DNA of 64,000 bases from Pacificimonas sp963710205 (GTDB taxonomy: Bacteria > Pseudomonadota > Alphaproteobacteria > Sphingomonadales > Sphingomonadaceae), in contig CAVPZG010000006.1 of the NCBI GenBank assembly GCA_963710205.1, positions 481,356 to 545,355 of the forward strand, written 5' to 3'. Below the pieces are notes generated by a model. It had not been told where the DNA came from. It did no database searches and worked only from the letters and a program-made list of their open reading frames with translations. This document shows, piece after piece, positions 45,822 to 55,425 of the stretch (position 1 is the stretch's first letter; every line of letters starts with the position of its first letter). The translations under genes were made by a program, and so were the position numbers.

Positions 45822-46520
45822 CTATCGGCAGGTGCCAAACCCGGTCGCCTGCAGATGAAAATGATCCGCATGGGCTGCGTTGTAATCGGGACCGAGCAGG
45901 GTTCCGAAGACATCGCAGCCTTTCGTGCGAATCTCTTCCAGAAAGGCACCGGCATCCGAATCCGTGCCCCAGTCGGCGGCGAGGCTGATGCGCTGGCCGT
46001 CCGCCGTGCGGAAACCGGCAATGTCGATGGCTTCCGCAGTGGCATGTTTCGACCACCGGCCGGACTCCGCGCCATACATGCGCCGGCAGCTGTAGGTGCC
46101 GAAATTGTCGATCTGCGTTACGGGGCTGCCGAGCGTGCGCATCGCAGCAGGCTGAACGACATTGGTTTCCCAAATGGCAAGCGCGGCAGCCAGGGGACAG
46201 GCGAGCTTCACCGTGCCGGGGGCGTAGGAACCGGTCATGCTCTCCAAAGTAACCGCATCGACATAGCCGCAGTTCGGGGCCGTTTCGCGGTCATCGATGG
46301 GCGTCACGCTGAGGTCGGACCCATCGAACAGGGCCAGGCAGGCTGGCTTGTCACCGGCCAGCTGGCCAATCTTCAGTGCGGTCATGGCCCCGACGGGCTG
46401 GTCGATCTTCAGCGGAGTCCACGGCAGATCTTCCGGAAACGCCCGCTCGGCATAGAGTTTTGCCTGCCAGGCGGCGAAGCCAATGACGAACAGGATGAAA
46501 ATGGTGATGACGCTACGCAT
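45822..46520 (-). CDS. Extensin-like C-terminal domain protein (predicted M15-like)
   Basis: The product has 232 residues with one N-terminal TM or signal anchor (ITIFILFVIGFAAWQA). The Extensin_C domain shows a zinc-peptidase-like pattern: SKHATAEAIDIAGF and YNAAHADHFHLQATGFG supply His/Asp ligands, and Cys residues are paired. These proteins resemble peptidoglycan peptidases. It converges with the 68-residue gene by a 4-base gap. Confidence 0.85.
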   Translation of the reverse strand: MRSVITIFILFVIGFAAWQAKLYAERAFPEDLPWTPLKIDQPVGAMTALKIGQLAGDKPACLALFDGSDLSVTPIDDRETAPNCGYVDAVTLESMTGSYAPGTVKLACPLAAALAIWETNVVQPAAMRTLGSPVTQIDNFGTYSCRRMYGAESGRWSKHATAEAIDIAGFRTADGQRISLAADWGTDSDAGAFLEEIRTKGCDVFGTLLGPDYNAAHADHFHLQATGFGTCR

Positions 46521-46576
46521 GGCCCTGTCATCTAGGGCGGGGTGCGGGCCCGCGCGAGTGTGCTAACCCGCCGCAC

Positions 46577-48154
46577 ATGACATGGCGACCGGAAATCGAT
46601 GAGCTTGCCGCGCGAAAGGCGCTGGCGTTGGGGATGGGCGGCAAGGAAAAGCTGGAGCGACAGGCGAAGGCAGGGCGAATGCATGCGCGGGCGCGCATCG
46701 ACGCGATCTGCGATGCCGGGACATGGCACGAACTGGGTCAGATTGCCGGCGCCGGGCGATATGGCGAGGATGGCGCACTGGAGAGCTTTACGCCGTCGAA
46801 TTTCCTGTACGGCCGCGCAAAACTGGACGGGCGGCCCGCCGTCGTCACCGCCGATGACTTCACCGTGCGCGGCGGGGCGGCGGATGCGGCCATCCACCGG
46901 AAGCTTGTGGAGGCGGAACTGCTGGCGCGGGAATACCGCATGCCGCTCATCCGCATGATCGAGGGAACGGGAGGTGGCGGCTCTGTCCGCACCCTGGAGC
47001 AGATGGGCTATACCTATATCCCGGAAATACCGGGCTGGGACGTGATCGTCGACAATCTGTCGGAAGTGCCGGTGGTGTCGCTGGGGCTGGGGCCGGTCGC
47101 CGGGCTCGGCGCGGGGCGCATGGTGATGTCGCATTATTCGGTGCTGGTCGAGGGATTGGCGCAGATGTTCGTGGCGGGGCCGCCCGTGGTGGCTGCCGTG
47201 GGTGAAAGGCGCACGAAGGAAGAGCTTGGCGGGGCGCATATCCACGCCGCCAACGGCGCGGTGGACGATGTGGCGGAATCAGAGGCGGATGCCTTTCAGA
47301 AGGCGAGGCGGTTCCTGAGTTATCTGCCCTCCTCGGTGCACGAATTGCCTGAACGAACGCCTGCAACCGATCCGGTGGACCGCGCAGAGGACTGGCTGAT
47401 CGGGGCGATTCCGCGCAATTCGCGCGCGCTCTACAGGATCCGGCCCATATTGGAGGCGGTATTCGATACCGGCTCCATTTTCGAAATGGGATCGCGATGG
47501 GGAAAGGCGGTCGTGACCGCCTTCGCCAGGCTGGACGGCTATCCAGTGGCGCTGATTGCCAGCGATCCAATGGCGCTGGGTGGGCTGTGGACGGCGGACA
47601 CGGCGCGGAAAGTGGAACGGTTCGTCGATCTGGCCGAGACTTTCCATCTGCCGGTCGTCCACATGGTGGACAATCCGGGCTTCATGATCGGGTTGCAGGC
47701 GGAGCGGGACGCAACCATTCGCTGGGGCTGCCGGGCCCTGACCGCCGTTTATCAGGCGCGTGTGCCATGGTGCGCGCTCATCCTGCGAAAGGCTTATGGC
47801 ATGGCGGGGTCCGCCCATGCCAATGCCAGCCGCTTTCACTGGCGCATGGCATGGCCCTCGGGCGACTGGGGTTCGCTGCCCATAGAGGGCGGTCTGGAGG
47901 CGGCCTATAAATCCGATCTGGAAGCCGCGGATGATCCTGCTGCCGAACTCGCGGCGATCAGGGCGCGGCTGGATGCCGTGCGCTCACCCTTCCGCACGGC
48001 GGAGAAATTTGGCGTGGAGGAGATTATCGATCCGCGCGAGACGCGGGCGCGGCTTGTGCGAATTTGCAGAGCTGGCGCAGCGCGCGCTGACGCCCGGGCG
48101 GCGCAGTTTCGGCTATCGCATCTAGGCTTGAAGGTCGCCGCCTTCGGCGCGTAA
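46577..48154 (+). CDS. Acyl-CoA carboxylase carboxyltransferase subunit, C-terminal frame break
   Basis: The protein has about 516 conserved residues of the biotin-dependent carboxyltransferase family (propionyl/methylcrotonyl-CoA type): RMHARARIDAICDAGTWHEL, GGGGSVRTLEQMG, LGLGPVAGLGAGRMVMSHY, DNPGFMIGLQAE and KAYGMAGSAHANASRF. The family C-terminus EFAELAQRALTPGRRSFGYR appears in another frame ending at 48125. The read frame instead runs to 48154 with an unrelated tail. One extra G near 48050-48055 would explain it. No biotin carboxylase subunit is adjacent, so the partner and substrate are unknown. Confidence 0.85.
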   Translation: MTWRPEIDELAARKALALGMGGKEKLERQAKAGRMHARARIDAICDAGTWHELGQIAGAGRYGEDGALESFTPSNFLYGRAKLDGRPAVVTADDFTVRGGAADAAIHRKLVEAELLAREYRMPLIRMIEGTGGGGSVRTLEQMGYTYIPEIPGWDVIVDNLSEVPVVSLGLGPVAGLGAGRMVMSHYSVLVEGLAQMFVAGPPVVAAVGERRTKEELGGAHIHAANGAVDDVAESEADAFQKARRFLSYLPSSVHELPERTPATDPVDRAEDWLIGAIPRNSRALYRIRPILEAVFDTGSIFEMGSRWGKAVVTAFARLDGYPVALIASDPMALGGLWTADTARKVERFVDLAETFHLPVVHMVDNPGFMIGLQAERDATIRWGCRALTAVYQARVPWCALILRKAYGMAGSAHANASRFHWRMAWPSGDWGSLPIEGGLEAAYKSDLEAADDPAAELAAIRARLDAVRSPFRTAEKFGVEEIIDPRETRARLVRICRAGAARADARAAQFRLSHLGLKVAAFGA

Positions 48155-48184
48155 GCAGGCGAACATCCAAAAGGAGAATCCTTC

Positions 48185-48901
48185 ATGCGCCCATCCGGAC
48201 GCGCGCTCGACCAGATGCGCGATATAGAGATCATTCCAAACTATACGAAACATGCGGCGGGGTCCGTGATGATCAAATTTGGCGACACGCATGTGCTGTG
48301 CACCGCCAGTGTGGAGGACCGGCTGCCGCCCTGGCTGCGCGGCAAGGGCGAGGGCTGGGTCACAGGCGAATATGGCATGCTGCCCGGCGCGACGCATACG
48401 CGCGGCAACCGCGAGGCGGCGCGGGGCAAGCAGTCGGGGCGGACGCAGGAAATCCAGCGGCTGATCGGACGCAGTCTGCGCGGCGTCGTTGACATGAAAA
48501 AGCTGGGCGAGCGGCAGATCACGCTCGATTGCGATGTCATCCAGGCGGATGGCGGCACGCGGACGGCATCCATTTCCGGTGCCTGGGTGGCGCTCAGAAT
48601 GGCCGTCAACCGGATCATGGCGGAGAACCCGGGCATGGAAGACCCGATCACCGGTCAGGTCGCGGCGATCAGCTGCGGCGTCTATCAGGGCCAGGCGGTC
48701 TGCGATCTCGATTATGACGAGGATTCCAATGCCGAGACGGATGCGAATTTCGTCATGACGCCAGGCGGCGGCATCATCGAGGTGCAGGGCACGGCGGAAC
48801 AGGAGCCGTTCGACGAGGAAATGCTGCTGCGGCTTTTGCGGCTGGCGCGCATAGGCTGCGACGGGATTTTCGCGGCGCAGCTGAAGGCGGTGAAGGGCTA
48901 G
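48185..48901 (+). CDS. rph: Ribonuclease PH
   Basis: This 238-residue phosphorolytic 3'-5' exoribonuclease trims tRNA 3' ends. Family motifs: RPSGRALDQMRDIEIIPNYT, HAAGSVMIKFGDTHVLC, PGATHTRGNREAARGKQSGR with TQEIQRLIGRSLR, and VIQADGGTRTASISGAWVA. AAAAGGAGAAT precedes the ATG. It leads rph-rdgB-hemW. Confidence 0.97.
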   Translation: MRPSGRALDQMRDIEIIPNYTKHAAGSVMIKFGDTHVLCTASVEDRLPPWLRGKGEGWVTGEYGMLPGATHTRGNREAARGKQSGRTQEIQRLIGRSLRGVVDMKKLGERQITLDCDVIQADGGTRTASISGAWVALRMAVNRIMAENPGMEDPITGQVAAISCGVYQGQAVCDLDYDEDSNAETDANFVMTPGGGIIEVQGTAEQEPFDEEMLLRLLRLARIGCDGIFAAQLKAVKG

Positions 48902-48905
48902 GCAT

Positions 48906-49514
48906 ATGGCGCATCGCAGGCTGCAGCCCGGCACGCTGGTCATCGCCAGCCACAATCCCGGGAAGGTCCGGGAAATTGGCGCGCTGCTGGAACCGTTCGG
49001 CGTGGAGGCGGTGTCCGCCGGTGAACTCGGTTTGCCAGAGCCGGAAGAAACGGAAGCGACCTTCACCGGCAATGCCGAACTGAAGGCGCTGGCGGCGGCG
49101 CGGGCAAGCGGGCATCCGGCACTGGCCGATGACAGCGGGCTTTGCGTTCATGCGCTGGACGGCGCCCCCGGCATCTATTCCGCGCGCTGGGGCGGCGCGG
49201 AAAAGGATTTCGGGCTGGCGATGCGCCTCGTCAATGAGAAGATGGAGGCGGCGGACAGTGATGACAGGTCGGCGCATTTCACCTGCGCGCTGTCGCTGGC
49301 CTGGCCGGATGGACATGTCGAGACGTTCGAGGGGCATGTGCATGGAGAGATCGTCTGGCCGCCTCGCGGGACGCGCGGGTTCGGCTATGATCCCGTTTTC
49401 CAGAAGGACGGCGACGACATCACCTTCGGAGAGATGGACCCCGACATAAAGCATGGCATCGGCCACCGTGCCGCCGCTTTTGACCAGTTGGTGCGCGCCT
49501 GCCTGAAACCGTGA
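48906..49514 (+). CDS. rdgB: Non-canonical purine NTP pyrophosphatase (RdgB/HAM1)
   Basis: This 202-residue enzyme hydrolyses dITP/XTP to monophosphates to clean the nucleotide pool. Motifs: LVIASHNPGKVREIGALLEP at the start, ALADDSGLCVHALDGAPGIY with SARWG, GFGYDPVFQ and SHRAxAF-like GHRAAAFDQL. Four bases separate it from rph, and its stop overlaps the hemW GTG. Confidence 0.96.
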   Translation: MAHRRLQPGTLVIASHNPGKVREIGALLEPFGVEAVSAGELGLPEPEETEATFTGNAELKALAAARASGHPALADDSGLCVHALDGAPGIYSARWGGAEKDFGLAMRLVNEKMEAADSDDRSAHFTCALSLAWPDGHVETFEGHVHGEIVWPPRGTRGFGYDPVFQKDGDDITFGEMDPDIKHGIGHRAAAFDQLVRACLKP

Positions 49515-50653
49515 CTGCGGACCCCCTCGCGCTCTACGTCCACTGGCCGTTCTGCGTGTCGAAATGTCCCTATTGCGATTTCAACAGTCATGTGCGCGAG
49601 AAGCTCCCCGAAGCGGAATGGCTGGCGGCGTTGCTGCGGGAGCTGGACCATGAGGCGGCGCAGACGCCGGGGCGTGATCTGGGTTCGATCTTCTTTGGCG
49701 GCGGCACGCCCTCGCTGATGCAGCCGGCGAGCGTCGAGGCGATCATCGGGCGGGCACTGACCCTATGGCCCGCCGCGCCCGGTATCGAAATCACGCTGGA
49801 GGCCAATCCGAACAGTGTCGAGGCGGCGCGCTTCGCTGGGTTTGCATCGGCAGGCGTGAACCGCGTCTCTCTGGGGCTGCAGGCGCTGGACGATGCCGAC
49901 CTGAAGGCGCTCGGGCGGCAGCATGGCGTGGCGGAAGGGCTCGCGGCGCTCGACATCGCGCAGGCCAATTTCGCGCGGGTGAGTTTCGATCTGATCTACA
50001 CACGGGAAGGGCAGACCGTGGCGGCGTGGCGGGATGAACTGGCGCGGGCACTGGCGTTTGGGACGGACCATCTGTCGCTTTATCAGCTCACGATCGAGCC
50101 GGGGACGCCGTTCGCGGCGCGGCACCGGCGCGGCGATCTCGTGCTGCCTGCCGAAGACCCCGCAGCCGACATGTTCCTGATGACGCAGGAGATGACGCAG
50201 GCGGCCGGGCTGCCCGCTTATGAAACGTCCAACCACGCGCGCGCGGGTTCGGAGAGCCGCCATAATCTGACCTACTGGCGTTATGGTGACTATGTCGGCG
50301 TCGGGCCCGGCGCACATGGACGGCGCGGCGGCAGGGCGACGCGGCGGGAACGGTTTCCGGAACGCTGGCTGCGCGGCGTGGCTGCGGCGGGCCAAGCGCT
50401 TGTCGAAGATGTCGAGATTCCGCCGCCCGAACGTGCGCTGGAGGCGCTGATGATGGGCCTGCGCCTGCGCGAGGGGATCGAGGCGGAGCGGTTTGAAATG
50501 GTCACGGGACTGCGGCTACAGGATGTGCTGGACGCGGACTCCGTGCAGGCGCTTGCGCATCAGGGCTTTCTGCACCGGTCGGCGGACCGTATCGCGCTGA
50601 CGGCGAAGGGCAGGCCGCTACTGGATGCAATCCTGCCGCGTCTTACCCCCTAG
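49511..50653 (+). CDS. hemW: HemW-like radical SAM haem chaperone/coproporphyrinogen-III-oxidase-like protein
   Basis: The product has 380 residues with the radical-SAM CxxxCxYC (WPFCVSKCPYCDFNSHV), then FFGGGTPSLM, GVNRVSLGLQALDD, HLSLYQLTIEPGTPF and GVGPGAHGRR. HemW proteins insert haem into respiratory enzymes; older annotation as oxygen-independent HemN is not supported, since HemW has the shorter C-terminus. The GTG start overlaps the rdgB stop. Confidence 0.93.
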   Translation: MTADPLALYVHWPFCVSKCPYCDFNSHVREKLPEAEWLAALLRELDHEAAQTPGRDLGSIFFGGGTPSLMQPASVEAIIGRALTLWPAAPGIEITLEANPNSVEAARFAGFASAGVNRVSLGLQALDDADLKALGRQHGVAEGLAALDIAQANFARVSFDLIYTREGQTVAAWRDELARALAFGTDHLSLYQLTIEPGTPFAARHRRGDLVLPAEDPAADMFLMTQEMTQAAGLPAYETSNHARAGSESRHNLTYWRYGDYVGVGPGAHGRRGGRATRRERFPERWLRGVAAAGQALVEDVEIPPPERALEALMMGLRLREGIEAERFEMVTGLRLQDVLDADSVQALAHQGFLHRSADRIALTAKGRPLLDAILPRLTP

Positions 50654-50767
50654 TGGGTCAACAGGTGGTGACTTGCGGGCAGGGGGCGGCGCTGTAAGAG
50701 CGGTTGCAGGCGGATGCGGGCTGTATCCGCCCTTATGTCCTGTTGCTGAAGAGTCGGGGATGATGCT

Positions 50768-52324
50768 GTGACGGAAGGGCAAAGTGCGCGTGGCCGCTAC
50801 CGCGCCTTCATCAGTTACAGCCACCGCAATGACGATGTCGGTGCCTGGCTGCACCGGAAGCTGGAATCCTACCGGATCCCGGCACGGCTGGTCGGCCAGA
50901 AGGGCGCGCAGGGGGAGGTTCCGGCCCGGCTGACGCCGATTTTCCGCGACCTCCTTGAATTGCCCGTCGCGGGCGACCTCTCGGCCGAGGTGCAGGCGGC
51001 GCTGACCCGGTCCGACCATTTGCTGGTCCTCTGCTCGCCCGCCGCTGCGGCGTCGCCATGGGTGGCGCGGGAGATCGAGCTGTTCCGCGACATGCACCCG
51101 GACCGGCCGATCCTCGCGGCGCTGGTGGACGGAACGCCTGAAACCGCTTTTCCGCCCGCACTGACGGCCGGCGGACGCGAGCCGATCGCGGCGGACATCC
51201 GGCCCGAAGCGGACAATCGCAAGCTCGGTTTCCTGAAAATCGTCGCCGGACTGGCGGGTGTCGGCCTCGACGCGCTGGTACAGCGCGACGCGCAAAGAAA
51301 ACTGCGCCGCGTGATGGTCGTCACGGTCGCCGCGGTCGCCGCGATGCTAGCGCTGGGGGCATCAACATGGTTCGCCCTTGCCGCCCGCGCCGATGCGGAA
51401 CGGCAGCGTGCCGAGGCGGAAGGACTGGTCGAGTTCATGCTTACCGATTTGCGCGACCGCCTCAAGGGTGTGGGACGGCTGGACGTGCTGACGAGCGTCA
51501 ATGACCGTGCCATCGACTATTATAACGAGCAGGACCTGGCGCGGCTGCCCGCGGACAGTCTGGAACGGCGCGCGCGCCTGCTGCACGCGATGGGCGAGGA
51601 TGACCGGGGCCGCGGTGACATTGCCGCTGCGGCGAAGAAGTTCGAGGAAGCACGGCGTACGACGGCCACACTTCTTGCCGACAAACCCGACGATCCGGAG
51701 CGGATATTTGCCAACGCGCAAAGCGAATACTGGATTGGCGCGCTCGCTTTCGACCGTGACGACTGGGCTGCCGCAAGCGGGCCATTCCGGGCCTATAAGG
51801 ATCACGCCGAACGCCTCATCGCCATCGATCCCGACAACCCGGTGTATCGCAAGGAGCTGGGCTATGCGACCGGCAATCTCTGCGCCCTGGGCGTCGAATC
51901 CCTGGACGATTCACCGCAAAGCCTCGCTGAATGCGAGGAGGGAGTCCGGATCGAACAGGAGAATTACCGGCGAAATCCCGACAACATCAATATCGGCCTC
52001 AGCCTGTCGACCCGCCATGCCTGGCTGGCCGATGCCCATGTTCTGCGCGGCGACCTTGAACAGGCGAAACGAGAGCGTGCCGAGCAGCGCCGGATCAGCG
52101 AAGCGCTGCTTGCCGAAAATCCGGAAAACCGGATGGCGCAGGACAGCTATGCGCGTGCCCTGCTGTCCGCGGCGGAACTTGCCGTCAAGGCGGGCGACGA
52201 TGATGAGGCGCGCGCCTTTGCTCGCGGGGCCCGGACGCGCCTTGACGCACTGGTGGCGGCGGACCCCGAAAACGACATCTGGGAGGTGATGCGCGAACGC
52301 CTCGACAGACTTCAAATTCCATGA
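50768..52324 (+). CDS. TIR-domain transmembrane TPR protein
   Basis: This 518-residue protein has a TIR_2 domain in residues 10-130: RAFISYSHRNDDVGAWLHRK, IFRDLLELPVAGDL, ALTRSDHLLVLCS, then SPWVAREIELFRD with a Glu (102 or 104) where TIR NADases keep theirs. One TM helix lies at about 183-205 (VMVVTVAAVAAMLALGAS). A helical TPR-like C-terminal region runs about 215-515, mainly periplasmic if the TIR is cytoplasmic. A GTG start follows GGGGAT. It begins a three-gene unit, 114 bases behind hemW. NADase activity is inferred, not shown. Confidence 0.85.
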   Translation: MTEGQSARGRYRAFISYSHRNDDVGAWLHRKLESYRIPARLVGQKGAQGEVPARLTPIFRDLLELPVAGDLSAEVQAALTRSDHLLVLCSPAAAASPWVAREIELFRDMHPDRPILAALVDGTPETAFPPALTAGGREPIAADIRPEADNRKLGFLKIVAGLAGVGLDALVQRDAQRKLRRVMVVTVAAVAAMLALGASTWFALAARADAERQRAEAEGLVEFMLTDLRDRLKGVGRLDVLTSVNDRAIDYYNEQDLARLPADSLERRARLLHAMGEDDRGRGDIAAAAKKFEEARRTTATLLADKPDDPERIFANAQSEYWIGALAFDRDDWAAASGPFRAYKDHAERLIAIDPDNPVYRKELGYATGNLCALGVESLDDSPQSLAECEEGVRIEQENYRRNPDNINIGLSLSTRHAWLADAHVLRGDLEQAKRERAEQRRISEALLAENPENRMAQDSYARALLSAAELAVKAGDDDEARAFARGARTRLDALVAADPENDIWEVMRERLDRLQIP

Positions 52325-52341
52325 ATTAGGGAGAAACGACC

Positions 52342-52947
52342 ATGAAATCACGTGACGAGACACAGCAGCGCGACGAACTGATCTGCCAGCGGGCGATCAA
52401 GAAGAAGGCGCCGACCCGGCAGGTTCCCACCAGACTTCTTTATCTATGCCTCGTTCCCAGCAGCGACGGCACAGGCCTGTCACTGCGTTATCATCAGGAC
52501 CGCGTCGATGTGAAGCCGGGCGACGATGGCATGATCGTCTTTGGATGCGAGATTGAGACGAAGCCGCGCGAGAAAAACCCGGTGAATTTCGAGATCGTCG
52601 AGGACAGCTATGTGCTCATCGAACTCTATGAGAATTACAAATGGCGCTTTTCGCAGGAATTTGCGGGCATGGTCATGAAGAACAAGGCGGACCGCAAATT
52701 CTATGGCGAACTGCGTTATGCGGAAAAACCGGAAGGTCCGTTTTACTGCAAATCCGAAATTCGGGACGGCATGTCGATCCGCTATCTGCGGTTTGTGGCG
52801 AAATACAACAAGCTGCCAAAGGGCCAGTTCGCAACGCACCCTTATTGCCTGAACATGGAATTCCTGATGGATGGCAATGGCGAGGAGTGGGTTCCGATCA
52901 CGCTCGATCCTGATATCGAAAATCCTCCCCATGGTGGTCACGACTAA
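52342..52947 (+). CDS. Unrecognised protein of the TIR unit
   Basis: This 201-residue, soluble, probably beta-rich protein has no signal peptide or TM. Its segments (GTGLSLRYHQDRVDVKPGDD, FEIVEDSYVLIELYENYKWR, KADRKFYGELRYAEKPEGPF, SIRYLRFVAKYNKLPKGQF) match no family I recognise. GGGAGAAACGACC precedes the ATG, 17 bases after the TIR stop. Conserved linkage with TIR would be the first clue to its role. Confidence 0.8.
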   Translation: MKSRDETQQRDELICQRAIKKKAPTRQVPTRLLYLCLVPSSDGTGLSLRYHQDRVDVKPGDDGMIVFGCEIETKPREKNPVNFEIVEDSYVLIELYENYKWRFSQEFAGMVMKNKADRKFYGELRYAEKPEGPFYCKSEIRDGMSIRYLRFVAKYNKLPKGQFATHPYCLNMEFLMDGNGEEWVPITLDPDIENPPHGGHD

Positions 52948-52968
52948 GTTCAGATCGGAAGTAGGCGT

Positions 52969-54541
52969 ATGACATCCGGTATCGCAGAATTGGCTGCACT
53001 CCTGCGCGCGGGCGCAACAGCGCGCGCGTGGCAGAAATTTCGCGAGGCCGGGATGCACGAGCGCATGGACGATCCCGCGATCCTGACGCTGCATGGCCGC
53101 ATGCTGAAGGATCAGGCACGCGCCGTCACGGGCGAGGCGCGGCGGCGGGGCTTTCTGGCGTCAGCCGACGTCTATGCGCGGGCGGCGGAGCTGCAGAATA
53201 CGACCTATCCGCTGATCAACGCGGCGACGCTGTCGCTGCTTGGCGGGGATGGCGCGCGGGCGGCGCGGCTGGCGGCGCTGACGCTGGAACGTCTGGACGA
53301 TCCCAAAACGGAAGCGGACACACCCTATTATACCGAGGCGACGCGGGCGGAGGCGCTGCTTCTGCTGGAGCGGATCGGGGAAGCGCGGGCATCGCTGGAA
53401 AAGGCTGTCGCCCTGGCACCGCAGGCGTGGGAAGACCATGCGACGACGCTGAAACAATTCACCCTGATCCTCGCCGCGCTTGATCTGAATGACGACTGGC
53501 TGGACGATCTGCGTCCGCCCGCCAGTCTGCATTTCGCGGGACATATGGCACTGGGCTCGAATGACCGAGAGGCGGAAACAGCGATCCATGCCGCCGTCGC
53601 GAAAAACGGTGCGCGCTTCGGTTATGGAGCGCTGGCGTCGGGATCAGACATCATCATGGCCGAGGCGTTGCTCGCCTCGGGCGGCGTGCTGCATGTGGTG
53701 CTGCCGGGCGGCGTGCCAACTTTCCGGACCGAGTTCGGTATCGCCCGCGGGACCCGAATGGGAAAAACGCTTCGATGACTTGCTGGCGAACGCGGCAAGC
53801 GTGACGCCGCTCGATGTGCCGGCAGAGGGAGAAGGCCATCTTGCGGGCGTGGAACTGGCGGGAGAGGTGGCCATGGGCCTCGCCGCGCGCAACGCAGCGG
53901 CGATGCAGGCGGCGGCCTGTCAGCTGCTGGTGCTGCGCGATGCTGACGACCAGGGCCTGACGGGCGAGCTTGGCCGCGTCTGGAAGGACAGCGGCCGGCA
54001 TCAGGAAACGATCTTTCTGCCCGGCAAACCCCGCACGGCCAATGAAGGCGCGACGGGGGCGTCGCAGCTGGTCGCGGCTGTCGAGATCGATTTTGGCAAT
54101 GATGACGTGATCTTGGCGCTGGTCGGCATGGCGGCACTGGCACAGCAGCTGCGCGGACTTGAGCCCGCCCTGCTGCCGCCGCGCTGGCACGGCCGCTCGT
54201 TGAGCCTCGCCTATCGCAACCCGCTGACGGCCTTTCATGCCATGCAGCGGCTCCTGGCGATGGTGACGGACGTGACGGCCATTCGCGTCGCGGCGCATTA
54301 TACCGTGGCGCACCTCGCCAGCGATCCCTTCGGCGGGACGGATATACTGCTCGGTACGGAAATGGCACTGCCCGGGCGTATGCTGGCAGCCGTGCCAAGC
54401 GGTGCGATTTACGCCAGCGGCCACTTCGCCAACGCGCTGGCGGCGCGAACGCCTGCCGTGCGGGCGGAATTGATGGGCGAACTGGCAGGGGCGGAAAGTG
54501 CGGAGCCGGTTGAACTGTTTTCGCTGCACGCAGAACTTTAG
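52969..54541 (+). CDS. TPR/TRAFs-binding-like protein with degenerate class III cyclase-like C-terminus (frame break)
   Basis: The N-terminal half (AILTLHGRMLKDQA, ARAAELQNTTYPLINAATLS, LERIGEARASLEKAVALAP) resembles bacterial TPR 'TRAFs-binding' proteins. That frame stops at 53778, but the conserved text GPEWEKRFDDLLANAAS continues in the +1 frame to 54541; one extra G near 53745-53752 explains it. Residues after about 360 follow the class III cyclase order: AAVEIDFGN (possible first metal Asp), a RWHGRSLSLAYRNPLTAF where GD is expected, IRVAAHYTVAHLASDPFGG, and PGRMLAAVPSGAIYAS for the NxxxR motif. The second Asp and Asn are missing, so activity is doubtful. Confidence 0.72.
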
Positions 54542-54542
54542 C

Positions 54543-55214
54543 CTAGATAATCATCTCTTCCAGCCGGTTGGGCGCGGCGATGATCATCGCGCCCTCTTCG
54601 CGGCGAATGATGCCGCGCCTTTCAAGCGCGCTTACAGTGCGCGAAACCGTCTCGCGCGTTGTCGAGAGCCGGGATGCCAATGTGGTCATCACGGGCGCGG
54701 GGCGGATGGTCATGGTCTCGTCGGAGGCCTTGGCAAGCCGCAGCAGTTCTTCATGGACACGCCCGGCCGCGGACAGGGTGACCTGTGCCACCATGCGCCG
54801 GGACGTCTTGCGAAGGCGGCGGACCAGCGCCTTTGAGAGCGTCAGACCTACGGCGGCGTGGCGTTCGGCCAGCGTCAGCAGGTCGAGAGCGCGGATTACG
54901 AGGGTGCGGGCATCCTCCGCGGCGACGATCTCGGCTTCGTTTTCGGTTTCCTCTTCGCCCGGCAGCGCCCCGAACAGATCGCCAGGCAGATATTCCGCCA
55001 GCATGGCGCTGTGACCGCTGGCACCGAAGGCGACGGCGCTGGCCCGCCCTTCGAACAGCATATAGCTGTCAGCGGCGCGTTCACCCTGCCTCAGGATGAT
55101 GTCGCCAGAGGGATAGCTGTGGGTTCGGGCCTTTCCGGCGATGGCGGCGGCGACATCGGCGGCGCAGGCGAAGACAGTCCGTGCCGCCTGTTCGACCTCC
55201 GCTTCCACCCGCAT
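54543..55214 (-). CDS. Crp/Fnr-family transcriptional regulator
   Basis: The protein has about 223 residues. It has an N-terminal cyclic-nucleotide-binding fold (YPSGDIILRQGERAADSYML, LPGDLFGALPG) and a C-terminal winged helix LASRLSTTRETVSRTVSALE. No Fnr Cys cluster, so a small-molecule or cNMP-type ligand is possible. It converges on the TPR/cyclase-like gene with a 1-base gap. AGGGGG upstream supports ATG 55214; an ATG at 55256 is possible but nearly touches the tRNA. Confidence 0.88.
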   Translation of the reverse strand: MRVEAEVEQAARTVFACAADVAAAIAGKARTHSYPSGDIILRQGERAADSYMLFEGRASAVAFGASGHSAMLAEYLPGDLFGALPGEEETENEAEIVAAEDARTLVIRALDLLTLAERHAAVGLTLSKALVRRLRKTSRRMVAQVTLSAAGRVHEELLRLAKASDETMTIRPAPVMTTLASRLSTTRETVSRTVSALERRGIIRREEGAMIIAAPNRLEEMII

Positions 55215-55261
55215 CGCCACACTGCCCCCTGTCAGCCACGATTTTCCCCATAGCATGGAAA

Positions 55262-55352
55262 TGGCGGAGCGGGTGGGATTCGAACCCACGAAAGGGGGTT
55301 ACCCTTTACACACTTTCCAGGCGTGCGCCTTCGACCACTCGGCCACCGCTCC
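55262..55352 (-). tRNA. tRNA-Ser (GGA anticodon)
   Basis: The 91-nt reverse-strand sequence has acceptor stem GGAGCGG/CCGCTCC, a long class II variable arm, T-arm GGGTTCGAATCCC and anticodon loop CTGGAAA with anticodon GGA. The discriminator G and CCA tail are encoded. Confidence 0.97.
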
Positions 55353-55425
55353 ACACTTCATGCAAGCCGCGCCCTGTAGCGAGGCATCAGGCGCGCTGCA
55401 AGGAAAAGGCGGGCGTTCAACGGAA

